Source: JASGIT01 sp047601665 (GTDB taxonomy: Bacteria; Pseudomonadota; Gammaproteobacteria; Burkholderiales; Burkholderiaceae_C). From it: a stretch of 64,000 nucleotides of DNA. The translations under genes were made by a program, and so were the position numbers. The notes below the pieces were generated by a model. It made no database searches. It was not told the origin of the DNA and saw only the letters and a list, made by a program, of their open reading frames with translations. This document shows, in pieces, positions 26,752 through 35,465 of this stretch. The stretch is from assembly GCA_047601665.1 (NCBI GenBank), contig JASGIT010000001.1:1860001-1924000 (forward strand). The letters are read 5' to 3'. Numbering within the stretch: position 1 is the stretch's first letter; every line of letters begins with the position of its first letter.

Positions 26752-28371
26752 ATGTTCGCCCTTCGCCATACCGCCTTTGCCCTGTGCATCGCAGGCCTGA
26801 TCGCCAGCGTCGCCGTGGCGCTGTTCCTGCCCCACGAGGGGGCCGCCTGGCTGGCGGTGGCCGCCTTCGCCTTCCTGACCGCCACGGGCTTGCACGACGT
26901 GCGGCAGACGCGCCACGCCGTGCTGCGCAACTACCCGGTGATCGGGCACATGCGCTTTTTCTTCGAGTACATCCGCCCCGAACTGCGCCAGTACTTCATT
27001 GAAAGCGACACCGAGGCCGCGCCGTTCTCGCGCGCGCAGCGCTCGCTGGTGTACCAGCGCGCCAAGGGCGAGCCCGACAACCGGCCCTTCGGCACGCAGA
27101 TGGACGTGGCGCACACCGGCTTCGAGTGGATCAACCACTCGCTCGCGCCCACCCGGCTCGACGGCCACGACTTCCGCATCACCATCGGCGCGGACTGCGC
27201 CCAGCCCTACAGCGCCAGCGTGTTCAACATCTCGGCCATGAGCTTCGGCGCGCTGTCGGCCAACGCCATCATGGCGCTGAACAAGGGCGCCAAGGCGGGC
27301 AACTTCGCGCACGACACGGGCGAGGGCTCCATCAGCCAGCACCACCGCGTGCACGGCGGCGACCTGATCTGGCAGGTGGCCTCGGGCTACTTCGGCTGCC
27401 GCAACGCGGACGGCACGTTCAGCGAAGAGCGCTTCGCGGCCAACGCGCGCGACCCGCAGGTGAAGATGATCGAGATCAAGCTCAGCCAGGGCGCCAAGCC
27501 CGGCCACGGCGGCGTGCTGCCCGGCCCCAAGGTCACGGCTGAAATCTCCGCCGCGCGCGGCGTGCCGCAGGGCGTGGATTGCATCTCGCCCTCGTCGCAC
27601 AGCGCGTTCTCCACGCCCACGGAGATGATGCACTTCGTCGCCCGCCTGCGCGAACTCTCGGGCGGCAAGCCCACGGGGCTCAAGCTGTGCATCGGCCACC
27701 CGTGGGAGTGGTTCGGCATCGTCAAGGCCATGCTGGCGACCGGCATCACGCCGGACTTCATCGTGGTCGACGGGGCCGAGGGCGGCACGGGCGCGGCCCC
27801 GGTCGAGTTCACCGACCACGTCGGCACGCCGCTGCAGGAGGGGCTGCTGCTGGTGCACAACACCCTGGTCGGCGTGAACCTGCGCGAGCGCATCAAGCTC
27901 GGCTGCGCGGGCAAGGTGGTCAGCGCCTTTGACGTGGCCCGCATGATGGCCCTGGGGGCCGACTGGTGCAACGCCGCGCGCGGCTACATGATGGCGCTGG
28001 GCTGCATCCAGGCGCAAAGCTGCCACACCGGCAAATGCCCCACCGGCGTGACCACGCAGGACCCGCACCGCCAGCAGGCCCTGGTGGTGCCCGACAAGGC
28101 CGAGCGCGTGCGCAACTTCCACCACAGCACGCTGCACGCGCTCAAGGAACTGGTGCAGGCCGCGGGCCTGGCGCACCCGCAGCAGATCACGGCGCACCAC
28201 ATCGTGCGGCGCATTTCGGACACGGAGGTGCGGCTGCTGTCCAACCTGATCCTGCAAGTCCGGCCCGGCGCGCTGCTGGCGGCGCTGGACAAGCAGCCCA
28301 GCGTGTTCCGCCTGTACTGGCCGCAGGCGAGCGCGGAGAGCTTTCAGCCCGTGGTGGCGGCACACCATTAG
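26752..28371 (+). CDS. FMN-binding glutamate-synthase-like protein, membrane anchored
   Basis: 539 residues. Two hydrophobic segments lie in the first 45 residues, then the glutamate synthase central FMN/Fe-S barrel: FNISAMSFGALSANAIMALNKGA, DTGEGSIS, IEIKLSQGAKPGHGGVLPGPKV, FIVVDGAEGGTGAAPVEFTD, and a C-X5-C-X4-C 3Fe-4S motif in CIQAQSCHTGKCP (about 418-430). There is no glutaminase domain, so it is not complete GltB. Such stand-alone proteins are common; their substrate and electron donor are not known. It is divergent from queA and has no obvious partner subunit. Confidence 0.85.
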   Translation: MFALRHTAFALCIAGLIASVAVALFLPHEGAAWLAVAAFAFLTATGLHDVRQTRHAVLRNYPVIGHMRFFFEYIRPELRQYFIESDTEAAPFSRAQRSLVYQRAKGEPDNRPFGTQMDVAHTGFEWINHSLAPTRLDGHDFRITIGADCAQPYSASVFNISAMSFGALSANAIMALNKGAKAGNFAHDTGEGSISQHHRVHGGDLIWQVASGYFGCRNADGTFSEERFAANARDPQVKMIEIKLSQGAKPGHGGVLPGPKVTAEISAARGVPQGVDCISPSSHSAFSTPTEMMHFVARLRELSGGKPTGLKLCIGHPWEWFGIVKAMLATGITPDFIVVDGAEGGTGAAPVEFTDHVGTPLQEGLLLVHNTLVGVNLRERIKLGCAGKVVSAFDVARMMALGADWCNAARGYMMALGCIQAQSCHTGKCPTGVTTQDPHRQQALVVPDKAERVRNFHHSTLHALKELVQAAGLAHPQQITAHHIVRRISDTEVRLLSNLILQVRPGALLAALDKQPSVFRLYWPQASAESFQPVVAAHH

Positions 28372-28402
28372 GCCTCAAGAGGGATATCGGCATCTAGCCC
28401 AA

Positions 28403-28437
28403 GATAGAAAAGCGCTGGCAGCTACTGATTCAGGAGC
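28403..28437 (-). repeat. Half copy of the palindromic repeat, with hairpin
   Basis: On the minus strand it reads GCTCCTGAATCAGTAGCTG then CCAGCGCTT, the left half of the copy at 20393. The arm GCGCTGGC (28412-28419) can pair with GCCAGCGC (28447-28454). It sits between two convergent genes, so it may act as a shared transcription stop. Confidence 0.65.
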
Positions 28438-28460
28438 ATTGGCCGCGCCAGCGCATGGGC

Positions 28461-29555
28461 TCAGAAGGCGTGGCGAATGCCCAGCATGAGCGAGCGCACG
28501 CCATCGTTGCTGCCGGGCAGGCCGACGATGGGCGAAATCACCCCGCCGTAGCCCACATAGCTGAAGTTGCTGCCCGCGTTGGAGATGCGCACGAAGCGCC
28601 CGTACAGCGAGGTGCGCTTGCTCAGGTAGTAGTTGTAGCCCAGTGTGAAATAGTTCTGGTTGAAGCCGTCCGCGTTGTCCACCGTGCGGCGGCCAAAGCC
28701 CGCCAGCACCGACGAGGAAGCAGACGGCATGTCGTAGTTGCCGGTGACCACCCAGATCTTGGCGCGGTTTGAGCCGTCGGCCTTGGAGGTGATGAAGGAC
28801 AACCCCATCTTGAGTTCGGGCTTGACGTAGTAGATGGCGTGCGCGGACTGGAAGGTGCTGTTCGCCAACGGCATTGCGCCAGCGGCCACCTGCGGGGCCT
28901 TTTGCACCTGCACCGAGTAGCCCGCGAAGAGCTTGTCGGTCGGCTTGTAGCCGATATGGCCGCTCAGGATGTCGCCTTTGGCGCTGCCGTCGGTGGCTTC
29001 GCCGGGTGCATACATCACGTTCACCTTCACCGGGCTGCTGGCGGGCGTGATGTAGCTCAGGGAGTTGACGGCGCGCGACTGGAAGAAGTACAGCCCCTTT
29101 TGGCCGCCCGTGCCCAGCACCAGGTTGTAGGGCGAGGTCAGCGCGTTCAGGCCGAACGCGTCGGGCTCATACCCCGACACGTGCATGGGCGTGTACTGCT
29201 TGCCGAGGCTCACCGTGCCCCAGTTTGCGTCCAGGGCCATCCATGACTGGCGCGTGAAGGCGAAGCCAGGGCCGGAAAGCGTGCCCACACCAGTGTCGGC
29301 ATACAGGCCGCCGTCCAGCAGGAAGCGCGTCTTCATGCCGCTGCCCAGGTCTTCCACGCCCGAGACGGCGAGCTGCGACGCGCTGTTGCCGCCGTCCTGC
29401 AACTGGGTGTAGCGGGTGGCGCCGGACTTGCTGAAGCCGACGTACTGGTCGACCACGCCCGAGAGCGTCACCCTGCTTTGCGCGAAGGTGCTGGAGCCCA
29501 GCAGGACCAGGCCGGCAGCCGCGAGCCGTTTCAGGGGGAGGGCGGTGGTTTTCAT
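28461..29555 (-). CDS. Outer-membrane porin, Gram-negative type (Burkholderiales OmpC-like)
   Basis: 364 residues. Signal peptide MKTTALPLKRLAAAGLVLLG then cleavage near FAQ (about residue 26). The mature start VTLSGVVDQYVGFSKSG, SRFLL-type strands (GSGMKTRFLLDGGLYADTG), RQSWMALDANWGTVSLGKQYTP and the C-terminal Phe (SLMLGIRHAF) mark the trimeric 16-strand general porins of this order. It lets small polar solutes through the outer membrane. It lies just downstream of the catabolic operon on the same strand, with a 110-base gap, so it could serve uptake of that operon's substrate. Confidence 0.9.
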   Translation of the reverse strand: MKTTALPLKRLAAAGLVLLGSSTFAQSRVTLSGVVDQYVGFSKSGATRYTQLQDGGNSASQLAVSGVEDLGSGMKTRFLLDGGLYADTGVGTLSGPGFAFTRQSWMALDANWGTVSLGKQYTPMHVSGYEPDAFGLNALTSPYNLVLGTGGQKGLYFFQSRAVNSLSYITPASSPVKVNVMYAPGEATDGSAKGDILSGHIGYKPTDKLFAGYSVQVQKAPQVAAGAMPLANSTFQSAHAIYYVKPELKMGLSFITSKADGSNRAKIWVVTGNYDMPSASSSVLAGFGRRTVDNADGFNQNYFTLGYNYYLSKRTSLYGRFVRISNAGSNFSYVGYGGVISPIVGLPGSNDGVRSLMLGIRHAF

Positions 29556-29665
29556 GGATGTCTCTGAATAGGTGGATGCGCTCCCGGGCTCGGCAGCACA
29601 TTGCCCGCGCTCCTGCGACGCCGCCGGGAGCACCAGGGTGGCGATGGCGAGGGGGCTCGTGAGGC

Positions 29666-30922
29666 TTACAGGGCGTTGAATTCCACGACGCCGGCCTTCA
29701 TCACCAGGGGAATGTGTTCGCCCTGGCCCAGCAGGCAGTCGACGCTGCGCAGCGGATCGCCGTCGACCAGCAGCAAGTCCGCCAACGCGCCGGGAACCAA
29801 GCGGCCGAGCCGGCCGCTCATCCCCAGCACTTCGGCGCCGACCACCGTGGCGCTGGCGATCACTTCGGCTGGCGACAGCACCTGCGTACGCAGGCGGAAC
29901 TCGTCGCTCTGCAGGCGGTGCGATTCGCCGAGCAGATCGGAGCCGAAGCCCATCTTCACGCCGGCCGACCGGTAGATCTCCAGCGAGCGCAGCCCGGCGC
30001 CGCGCACGTCCTCCACTTTGGCGATGCTGGCCGGGGGCAGCCCCAGCGACGGCCCTTCGTTGGCGAGGGCGTCGTAGGTCACCAGCGTCGGCACCACGTA
30101 GGCGCCATGCTCGGCCATCACCGCCGCCGCCGGCGCGTCGATCAGGTTGCCGTGCTCGATTGTGCGTACGCCGCAGCGCACCACGCGTTCGATCGCGCGC
30201 GGCGTGTAGGCGTGCGCCAGCACGTAGGTGTTGCGGCCCTGCGCTTCCGCGACGATGGCGCGGACCTCGTCCTCGCTGTAGCCCAGCGCGTCGACCGGGT
30301 CGGTCGGTGATGCCACGCCGCCGCCGGCCATGATCTTGATCTGGTCCGCGCCCATCTGCAGTTCCTCGCGCGCGGCCTTGCGCACGGCGTCCACGCCGTC
30401 CGCCACGCGGGCGATCGCCCCCACGCGCGCGCAGGTGGGGCATATACCGCCGCTGTCCATCAGGTAGTCGGAGCGCGCACGCCCGTCGCCGTGGCCGCCG
30501 GTCTGGCTCAGGGCACGGCCGGAGACGAACAGGCGCGGCCCCTGCGCCAGCCCCGACTCGACCGCCTGCTTGAACGCATGGCCCGCGCCGCCGGCATCGC
30601 GCACGGTGGTGAAGCCGCGGCGCAACATGCCGCGCAGGATCGGCAGGCTGCGCAGCGTGACCAGCACGTTGGGCTGATTCGCCAGGCTCTGCAGGTTCAT
30701 GGTGATGGCGACCAGGTGCACGTGCAGGTCGATCAGGCCCGGCATCATGGTCTTGCCGGCCGCGTCGATGACCCGCGCGTCGCACGCCGCCGGCGCCGCG
30801 ATGGGCCGATCGGACACTTCGCGGATGGTGTCGCCCTCGATCAGGATGTCGTGGCGGTCCTGCAGCTCGGGCTTCAGCGGATCGAGCAGGCGGGCGTTCC
30901 GGATGAGCGTGGTCTGTGTCAT
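29666..30922 (-). CDS. Amidohydrolase, Xaa-Pro dipeptidase / ochratoxinase-like (COG1228)
   Basis: 418 residues, metal-dependent hydrolase. Ligands visible in order: HVH (residues 67-69), the Lys expected to be carbamylated in ADQIKIMAGGG, His in LAHAYTP, His in RTIEHGN and Asp in MGFGSDLLGE. No signal peptide, so cytosolic. Related enzymes split dipeptide-like or N-acyl amino-acid amide bonds. It overlaps the downstream end of the ABM gene (ATGA) and is the last gene of the operon M24 - ABM - amidohydrolase. The physiological substrate is unknown. Confidence 0.85.
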   Translation of the reverse strand: MTQTTLIRNARLLDPLKPELQDRHDILIEGDTIREVSDRPIAAPAACDARVIDAAGKTMMPGLIDLHVHLVAITMNLQSLANQPNVLVTLRSLPILRGMLRRGFTTVRDAGGAGHAFKQAVESGLAQGPRLFVSGRALSQTGGHGDGRARSDYLMDSGGICPTCARVGAIARVADGVDAVRKAAREELQMGADQIKIMAGGGVASPTDPVDALGYSEDEVRAIVAEAQGRNTYVLAHAYTPRAIERVVRCGVRTIEHGNLIDAPAAAVMAEHGAYVVPTLVTYDALANEGPSLGLPPASIAKVEDVRGAGLRSLEIYRSAGVKMGFGSDLLGESHRLQSDEFRLRTQVLSPAEVIASATVVGAEVLGMSGRLGRLVPGALADLLLVDGDPLRSVDCLLGQGEHIPLVMKAGVVEFNAL

Positions 30923-31248
30923 GGGGCTCCTTTTGCGGTCGTGGCGTAGGAATGGGCCACGTCGAACATGGTGGAAGATGGCGTTTGCGCGAGAAAGGGG
31001 GCCAGGTCGGGGCCCTGCGCCGTGCGCACCGGGCTGGCGAGCCATTGCTGGTACGACGCCGCGGAGTCCCACAAGGCGATCACGCACATAACATCGGGAT
31101 CCTCCTGCGAAAGTACCAGTTCACCGCCCAGAAAACCCGGGGTGGCCTCGGCGCATTCTTCGAGCACACGCCGACTGGCATACGCCTGCGCGGCCGCTTC
31201 GCGCTGGCCCGGATGCACGCGCAGGCTGAGCAGTGAACGCACGGTCAT
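30919..31248 (-). CDS. Antibiotic biosynthesis monooxygenase (ABM) domain protein
   Basis: 109-residue ferredoxin-like ABM fold: LLSLRVHPGQREAAAQAYASRRVLEEC, TPGFLGGELVLSQEDPDVMCVIALWDSAASYQQWLASP. Such proteins act as cofactor-less oxygenases, heme-degrading enzymes, or small binding proteins; no heme-ligand pattern is evident. The start overlaps the M24 stop and the stop overlaps the amidohydrolase start, so it is tightly coupled to both hydrolases and should act on the same compound. Confidence 0.78.
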   Translation of the reverse strand: MTVRSLLSLRVHPGQREAAAQAYASRRVLEECAEATPGFLGGELVLSQEDPDVMCVIALWDSAASYQQWLASPVRTAQGPDLAPFLAQTPSSTMFDVAHSYATTAKGAP

Positions 31249-32411
31249 GCCGTCACCTCCAGCGTCAATTCCTCCAGTGTCTCGGGCGCCTGCGTGAGCG
31301 ACTGGTTGCCGCTTTCCGTGACCAGTACCGTGTCGGAGAAGCGAAAGCCGCCGACGCTGGGCAGGTAGATCCCTGGCTCGATGCTGAACAGCATTCCCGG
31401 TTTGATCTCGCGTGAATAGCCTTCAGCGAGAAATGGCGCTTCGTGCCGCGTCACCCCGAAGCTGTGGCCGGTGCGATGCAAGCGCTTGTCGCCGTAGCCG
31501 TGCGCCTTCAGGACGTCGTTGACCTTGCGGTCCACCTCGGCCATGTCGGCGCCTGGCACCGTCAATTCGAAGCCGAGGGCGCGTGCTTCGAGCATCGCAT
31601 GGAAGGGCCGTACCGCCGCTTCCGGCACGTGGCCGATGAAGAAGGTGCGCTCCACTTCCGCGCCGTAGCCGTTCGCCGTGCCGCACAGCAGCGTGACGTG
31701 CGGCCCGCCTTCGACCAGCGTGCACGAGAGATCGGGCACCAGGTGCGGGTCGTGGGAGAACGCGGGCGGCGTGGCCACCGCGATCGCCTCGCAGGCCAGC
31801 ATGTTGGCACGCGGGTTGTCGGCGAGCAGTTCGCCGACGAGCGCGCCGCCGATTTGCGAGTTCAGGGCCAGCGTCGAGGCCCCGGGCCTGGCGGCGGCCA
31901 GCAGCCGCGCATGGCCGCGGCTGAGCCACTGGCCCGCATAGGCGAGGCGGCCGAGCTCGTAGGCCGACTTGATCTCGCGTACCGCGTCGACGATGTCGGT
32001 CTCCACTGCGGTGCCGGGAATGGCCTTGAACACGGCGAGTGGGCACAGCGATTCGATGCCGACGCGGTGCGACGGCTTGAGCACGTCATGCAGGCGGTCG
32101 GACCACATCTCCCCTTTCGGCGCGGGGAACTCGAAGTAGGTCAGCAGTTGCAGATCGCCGACGGCGCGCGAGCGCACGTGCGTTTCTTCCAGCTTCGGAC
32201 ACAGCAGGGTCGGGGCACCGCTGGCAGGCACCAGCAGGATGAACGGCCGCTCGTGGACGTAGTTCTTGAAGTTCGTCAGGTAGTAGACGTTCGACGGGTC
32301 GTGGCTGAGGTAGAAGTCCAGGCCCTGCCGGGCCATCTCGGCTTGCACCGCGGCAAGCCGCCGGGAGATTTCCGAAGGCTCGGGGTTCTCGCAAGAGGGG
32401 ATGAATTGCAT
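31245..32411 (-). CDS. M24 (creatinase / aminopeptidase P fold) hydrolase with degenerate metal site
   Basis: 388 residues: a creatinase-type N-domain (about 15-150) and a pita-bread C-domain. Compared with the five PepP ligands (D, D, H, E, E), it has L241, E252, H316, E345 and S359: three ligands changed. The neighbouring motifs are otherwise kept (GYGAEVERTFF, RTGHSFGVTRHE, FSIEPGIYLPSVGGFRFSD). This resembles creatinase, which works without metal, more than a peptidase. No export signal. Its stop overlaps the ABM start; the MFS carrier is 17 bases upstream. It probably hydrolyses an amide or amidine C-N bond in the operon's unknown substrate. Confidence 0.8.
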   Translation of the reverse strand: MQFIPSCENPEPSEISRRLAAVQAEMARQGLDFYLSHDPSNVYYLTNFKNYVHERPFILLVPASGAPTLLCPKLEETHVRSRAVGDLQLLTYFEFPAPKGEMWSDRLHDVLKPSHRVGIESLCPLAVFKAIPGTAVETDIVDAVREIKSAYELGRLAYAGQWLSRGHARLLAAARPGASTLALNSQIGGALVGELLADNPRANMLACEAIAVATPPAFSHDPHLVPDLSCTLVEGGPHVTLLCGTANGYGAEVERTFFIGHVPEAAVRPFHAMLEARALGFELTVPGADMAEVDRKVNDVLKAHGYGDKRLHRTGHSFGVTRHEAPFLAEGYSREIKPGMLFSIEPGIYLPSVGGFRFSDTVLVTESGNQSLTQAPETLEELTLEVTA

Positions 32412-32428
32412 GGGTGTGACTCCAGTGT

Positions 32429-33799
32429 TCAGTGGGCCATCTCTTCCGCCGAAATGGCTTCGAGCGACCGGTTCTTGGTGGAGACGCCGAAGATCAGCAC
32501 CGCGAGCGCGCCGAACAGCAGCACGCCGGTTGTCATGCCGAACACGCCGGCAAACCCGGCCGCGGGGTAGACCATGCCCACCATGAGGGGCGCGGCAGCC
32601 CCGCCGAAGCGGCTCATGCCGGAGGCCATGCCGGTGCCGGTGGCGCGTACGTGGGTCGGGAACACCTCGGGCGTGTAGGCATAGATGCCGGCGTAGGCGC
32701 CGTTCATGAAGAAGGACAGCGCGATCCCCGCCAGCATGATCTGGGTGTCGCCCGTGGCGAGGCCCATGGTGATGGCGGCCAGGCCGCCCAGCAGCATGTA
32801 GGAGACGATGACCGCCTTGCGGCCGATGGCCTCGTTGAGCCAGGCGGCCGAGAAGTAGCCCGGAATCTGCGCGACGTACATCACGATGGAGAAGCCGAAG
32901 CTCTTGGTCAGCGACATGCCGTTCTGTACCAGCAGGCTGGGAATCCAGCTGAAGAAGGCGTAGTAGCTGAAGGACTGCGACATCCACAACGCCCAGGTCA
33001 TGAAGGTGATGCGCCGGAGCTTGCGCGACAGGAGCGTGGCGTAGTTCTTCAGCGGCGAGCCGCGCTCGGTGCTCGGCGGTTGGGAGGCGACCTCCTCCGG
33101 GTCCAGCGGGGGCAGCGTGGTGCCGCGCTGTATTGCAAAGGTTTCCATCGTGGTCAACGTGGCCTCGGCCTCGGCGGCGCGGCCCTGGCTCTCGAGCCAG
33201 CGTGGCGATTCGGGCAGGGAGCGGCGCCACCACAGCAGGATCACGACCGGCGCAGCGGTGATGAAGATGACGTGGCGCCAGCCGTCGGGAGAGGCCGGCA
33301 CGAAGAAGTAGCCCAGCAGCGCCGCGAGCACGAACCCGAACGAGAAGAAGCCCGCCAGCGCCCCGGTGAAGATGCCGCGGTAGCGGCGGGCGACGAACTC
33401 GGACAGATAGGGCGCGATGATCACGCTCTCGGCGCCGGCGCCGATGCCGGCCACGAAGCGCCAGCCCGTGAAAGTGATCCAGTCGTTGGCCAGCGCGCTG
33501 GCGGCCGAGGCCAGGCAATACAGGACCAGCGCGGAGATCATCACCTTGCGCCGCCCGATCAGGTCGCCCAGCGTGCCGGCTGCGAACGCGCCGACGATGG
33601 CGCCGACGAAGCCCAGGCTGCCCATCGCACCGAGTTGCACGGTAGACAGGTTCCAGGCCGTGCGCAGCACCGGGATGACGAAGGCGAGGACCGCGCCGTC
33701 CATCGCATCGAAGGTGTAGCCCAGGCCGCCGGCAATCAGTAGTTTGCGATGGAAGCCGGAGAACGGAAGCCGCTCTACGCGGGCCGAGATCATGGTCAT
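32429..33799 (-). CDS. MFS transporter, aromatic acid:H+ symporter-like (AAHS)
   Basis: 456 residues, twelve membrane segments. Family features: GYTFDAMDGAVLAFVIPVL in helix 1 with the acidic D..D, AGTLGDLIGRRKVMI (loop 2-3 motif), GIGAGAESVIIAPYLSEFVARRYRG, and WRRSLPESPRWLESQGRAAEAE at the central loop. This group takes up aromatic acids and related organic acids with protons. ATG 33799 has GGAGA about ten bases upstream. It is the first gene of the catabolic operon and divergent from the LysR gene, so it probably imports the substrate of the amidohydrolase and M24 enzymes. Confidence 0.87.
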   Translation of the reverse strand: MTMISARVERLPFSGFHRKLLIAGGLGYTFDAMDGAVLAFVIPVLRTAWNLSTVQLGAMGSLGFVGAIVGAFAAGTLGDLIGRRKVMISALVLYCLASAASALANDWITFTGWRFVAGIGAGAESVIIAPYLSEFVARRYRGIFTGALAGFFSFGFVLAALLGYFFVPASPDGWRHVIFITAAPVVILLWWRRSLPESPRWLESQGRAAEAEATLTTMETFAIQRGTTLPPLDPEEVASQPPSTERGSPLKNYATLLSRKLRRITFMTWALWMSQSFSYYAFFSWIPSLLVQNGMSLTKSFGFSIVMYVAQIPGYFSAAWLNEAIGRKAVIVSYMLLGGLAAITMGLATGDTQIMLAGIALSFFMNGAYAGIYAYTPEVFPTHVRATGTGMASGMSRFGGAAAPLMVGMVYPAAGFAGVFGMTTGVLLFGALAVLIFGVSTKNRSLEAISAEEMAH

Positions 33800-33890
33800 G
33801 GTGGTGCTGTCTCCAATGTCTGTGTGCGTGGCGGACGGCCCGGTGACCATCCAGCCGCGCCATCGTAGGAGCAGCACAACGTAACGAAAA

Positions 33891-33905
33891 ATTTATATTC
33901 TGAAT
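33891..33905. promoter_or_regulatory. Candidate LysR binding site upstream of the catabolic operon
   Basis: ATTTATATTCTGAAT, an imperfect dyad (ATTTA / TGAAT) in the only AT-rich strip between the divergent MFS and LysR genes; it fits the T-N11-A pattern loosely. Confidence 0.4.
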
Positions 33906-33945
33906 CCTCACCATCGACCGCGTGAATGGTCTATACCCCGCGCCC

Positions 33946-34860
33946 ATGAACTACCACCACGCCGATCTCAACCTGCTGAAGGTGTTCGAGGCCCTGATGA
34001 CCGAGGGCAACGTCACGCGCGCGGCGAACAAGCTCTCGCTGACCCAGCCCACGGTCAGCAATGCTTTGCGCCGGCTGCGCGAGACCTTCGGCGACCCGCT
34101 GTTCGTGCGCCATGGCGCGGGCATCCACCCGACGCGCCGGGCCACCGAGCTGTGGGCGCCGCTGGCGCGCTCGCTGCAGGCCATCCGCAGTGCGATCGAG
34201 GGCGAGACCTTCGACGCAGCGGGCAGCACCGCGACGCTGCGCCTCACGATGTCCGACTACGTGGGCTGCATCGTCGTGCCGCGGTTGCTGGCACGGCTCG
34301 GAGAGATCGCGCCGGGGATACGGATTCATACGCTGCCCGGCAAGGTGGTGGATTTCCGCCAGACTTTGGCAGAGGACAAGGCCGACTTCGCGATCGGCGC
34401 CTACAACGACGACATCGAGCGCCCGCGCTTCCTGCGTTCACGCGACCTGTGGCCGGTGGGCTTTTCGTGCTTCATGCGCAGCGACCATCCGCTCGGCCAG
34501 CTTGAAAAGATACCGCTGAAGAAGTTCTTGAACGCGCGCCATGTCGACGTGAGCCTGCCGTCCGAGCCGGGGGCGATCTATGACCGCGTTCTGCGCAGCC
34601 GCGGGCTGCAGCGCAACCTGGTCTCGACGGTGAGTCACTACGCGACCGCCTATGAGGTGGTGCGCCAGTCGGACCTGATCGCGGTGCTGCCCTGGTCCGG
34701 CGACCTGGAGACCGTCTGCACGACCGGGCTGCGCCAGGTACCGCCGCCGCTGGCGCTCCCACCTCGCACGGTCGAGCTGCTGTGGCACGAGCGGCACGAG
34801 ACTTCTGTGCTGCACCGGTGGTTTGGAAACTTGCTGATCGACATGTTCGCACCCGGCTGA
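33946..34860 (+). CDS. LysR family regulator of the adjacent catabolic operon
   Basis: 304 residues. The NodD/LinR-like N-terminus HADLNLLKVFEALMTEGNVTRAANKLSLTQPTVSNALRRLRE carries the helix-turn-helix. The effector domain follows (LRLTMSDYVGCIVVPRLLARL, residues about 95-115). ATG 33946 is preferred over a GTG at 33922 because homology begins with NYHHADLNLL. It is divergent from the MFS gene, the standard position for a regulator that responds to the imported compound. Confidence 0.9.
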   Translation: MNYHHADLNLLKVFEALMTEGNVTRAANKLSLTQPTVSNALRRLRETFGDPLFVRHGAGIHPTRRATELWAPLARSLQAIRSAIEGETFDAAGSTATLRLTMSDYVGCIVVPRLLARLGEIAPGIRIHTLPGKVVDFRQTLAEDKADFAIGAYNDDIERPRFLRSRDLWPVGFSCFMRSDHPLGQLEKIPLKKFLNARHVDVSLPSEPGAIYDRVLRSRGLQRNLVSTVSHYATAYEVVRQSDLIAVLPWSGDLETVCTTGLRQVPPPLALPPRTVELLWHERHETSVLHRWFGNLLIDMFAPG

Positions 34861-34879
34861 TCCGCGCCGGGCCGCGGGC

Positions 34880-35398
34880 CTACAAGGCCGGAGGCGCGAC
34901 CGGCAGTGCCAGGCGCGCGGAGTTCTTCACCTCTTCCATCACCGCGTAGGTGCGGGTTTCGCGCACCCCCGGCAACTGCCACAGCACCGCGCCGGCGAAC
35001 TGGCGGTACGCATTCATGTCGGCGCAGCGCGTCTTGAGCAGGTAGTCGAAGCCGCCCGCGACGAGGTGGCATTCCATGATCTCCGGGTGCACCTGCACGG
35101 CGGCCTTGAATTCGTCGAACACATTGAGCGTAGTGCGGTCCAGCAGCACCTCCACGAACACCAACATGCCCGCGCCCAGCTTGAGGGGGTTCAGGCGCGC
35201 TTCGTATCCGAGGATGTAGCCCTCGCGCGTGAGCCGCTGCACGCGCGCGAGCACGGCGGTGGGCGACAGGCCGATCGCGTCCGCCAGCTTGAGGTTGGTG
35301 ATGCGGCCGTCCGCCTGCAGGGCGGCGAGGATGCGCAGGTCGAGGCGATCCAGTTCCTGCGGCTCCGTGGGTGGTGATTTATTCGTTGATTTGTTCAT
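34880..35398 (-). CDS. Lrp/AsnC family regulator, probable PutR
   Basis: 172 residues. N-terminal helix-turn-helix: LDRLDLRILAALQADGRITNLKLADAIGLSPTAVLARVQRL (about 16-56). C-terminal RAM ligand domain: VFVEVLLDRTTLNVFDEFKAAV, ECHLVAGGFDYLLKTRCADMNAYRQF. It is divergent from putA with only 67 bases between start codons and an inverted repeat there. Proline-responsive Lrp-type activators (PutR) next to putA are known in other proteobacteria, and this PutA has no DNA-binding domain of its own. Confidence 0.9.
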   Translation of the reverse strand: MNKSTNKSPPTEPQELDRLDLRILAALQADGRITNLKLADAIGLSPTAVLARVQRLTREGYILGYEARLNPLKLGAGMLVFVEVLLDRTTLNVFDEFKAAVQVHPEIMECHLVAGGFDYLLKTRCADMNAYRQFAGAVLWQLPGVRETRTYAVMEEVKNSARLALPVAPPAL

Positions 35399-35411
35399 TA
35401 TTCGAAATAAT
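35397..35411. promoter_or_regulatory. Inverted repeat between asnC-type regulator and putA
   Basis: ATTATT, CGA, AATAAT: a 6-base perfect dyad, AT-rich as expected for Lrp-type sites. It touches the regulator's start codon, which would give autorepression as well as putA control. Confidence 0.5.
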
Positions 35412-35465
35412 ATTCTGCTTGATTGCGATGAACATGCTGGATGTCACCAACCACTCCGCATTCCC

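Noticed and set aside
30986..31236. Plus-strand frames opposite the ABM gene
   Set aside because: The minus-strand ABM domain is well supported and is bounded by ATGA overlaps on both sides.
31245..33947. A 900-codon minus-strand frame joining the M24 gene to sequence opposite the LysR leader (fusion?)
   Set aside because: The upstream part is the MFS gene read in a wrong frame; the M24 protein has its own ATG at 32411. No real fusion.
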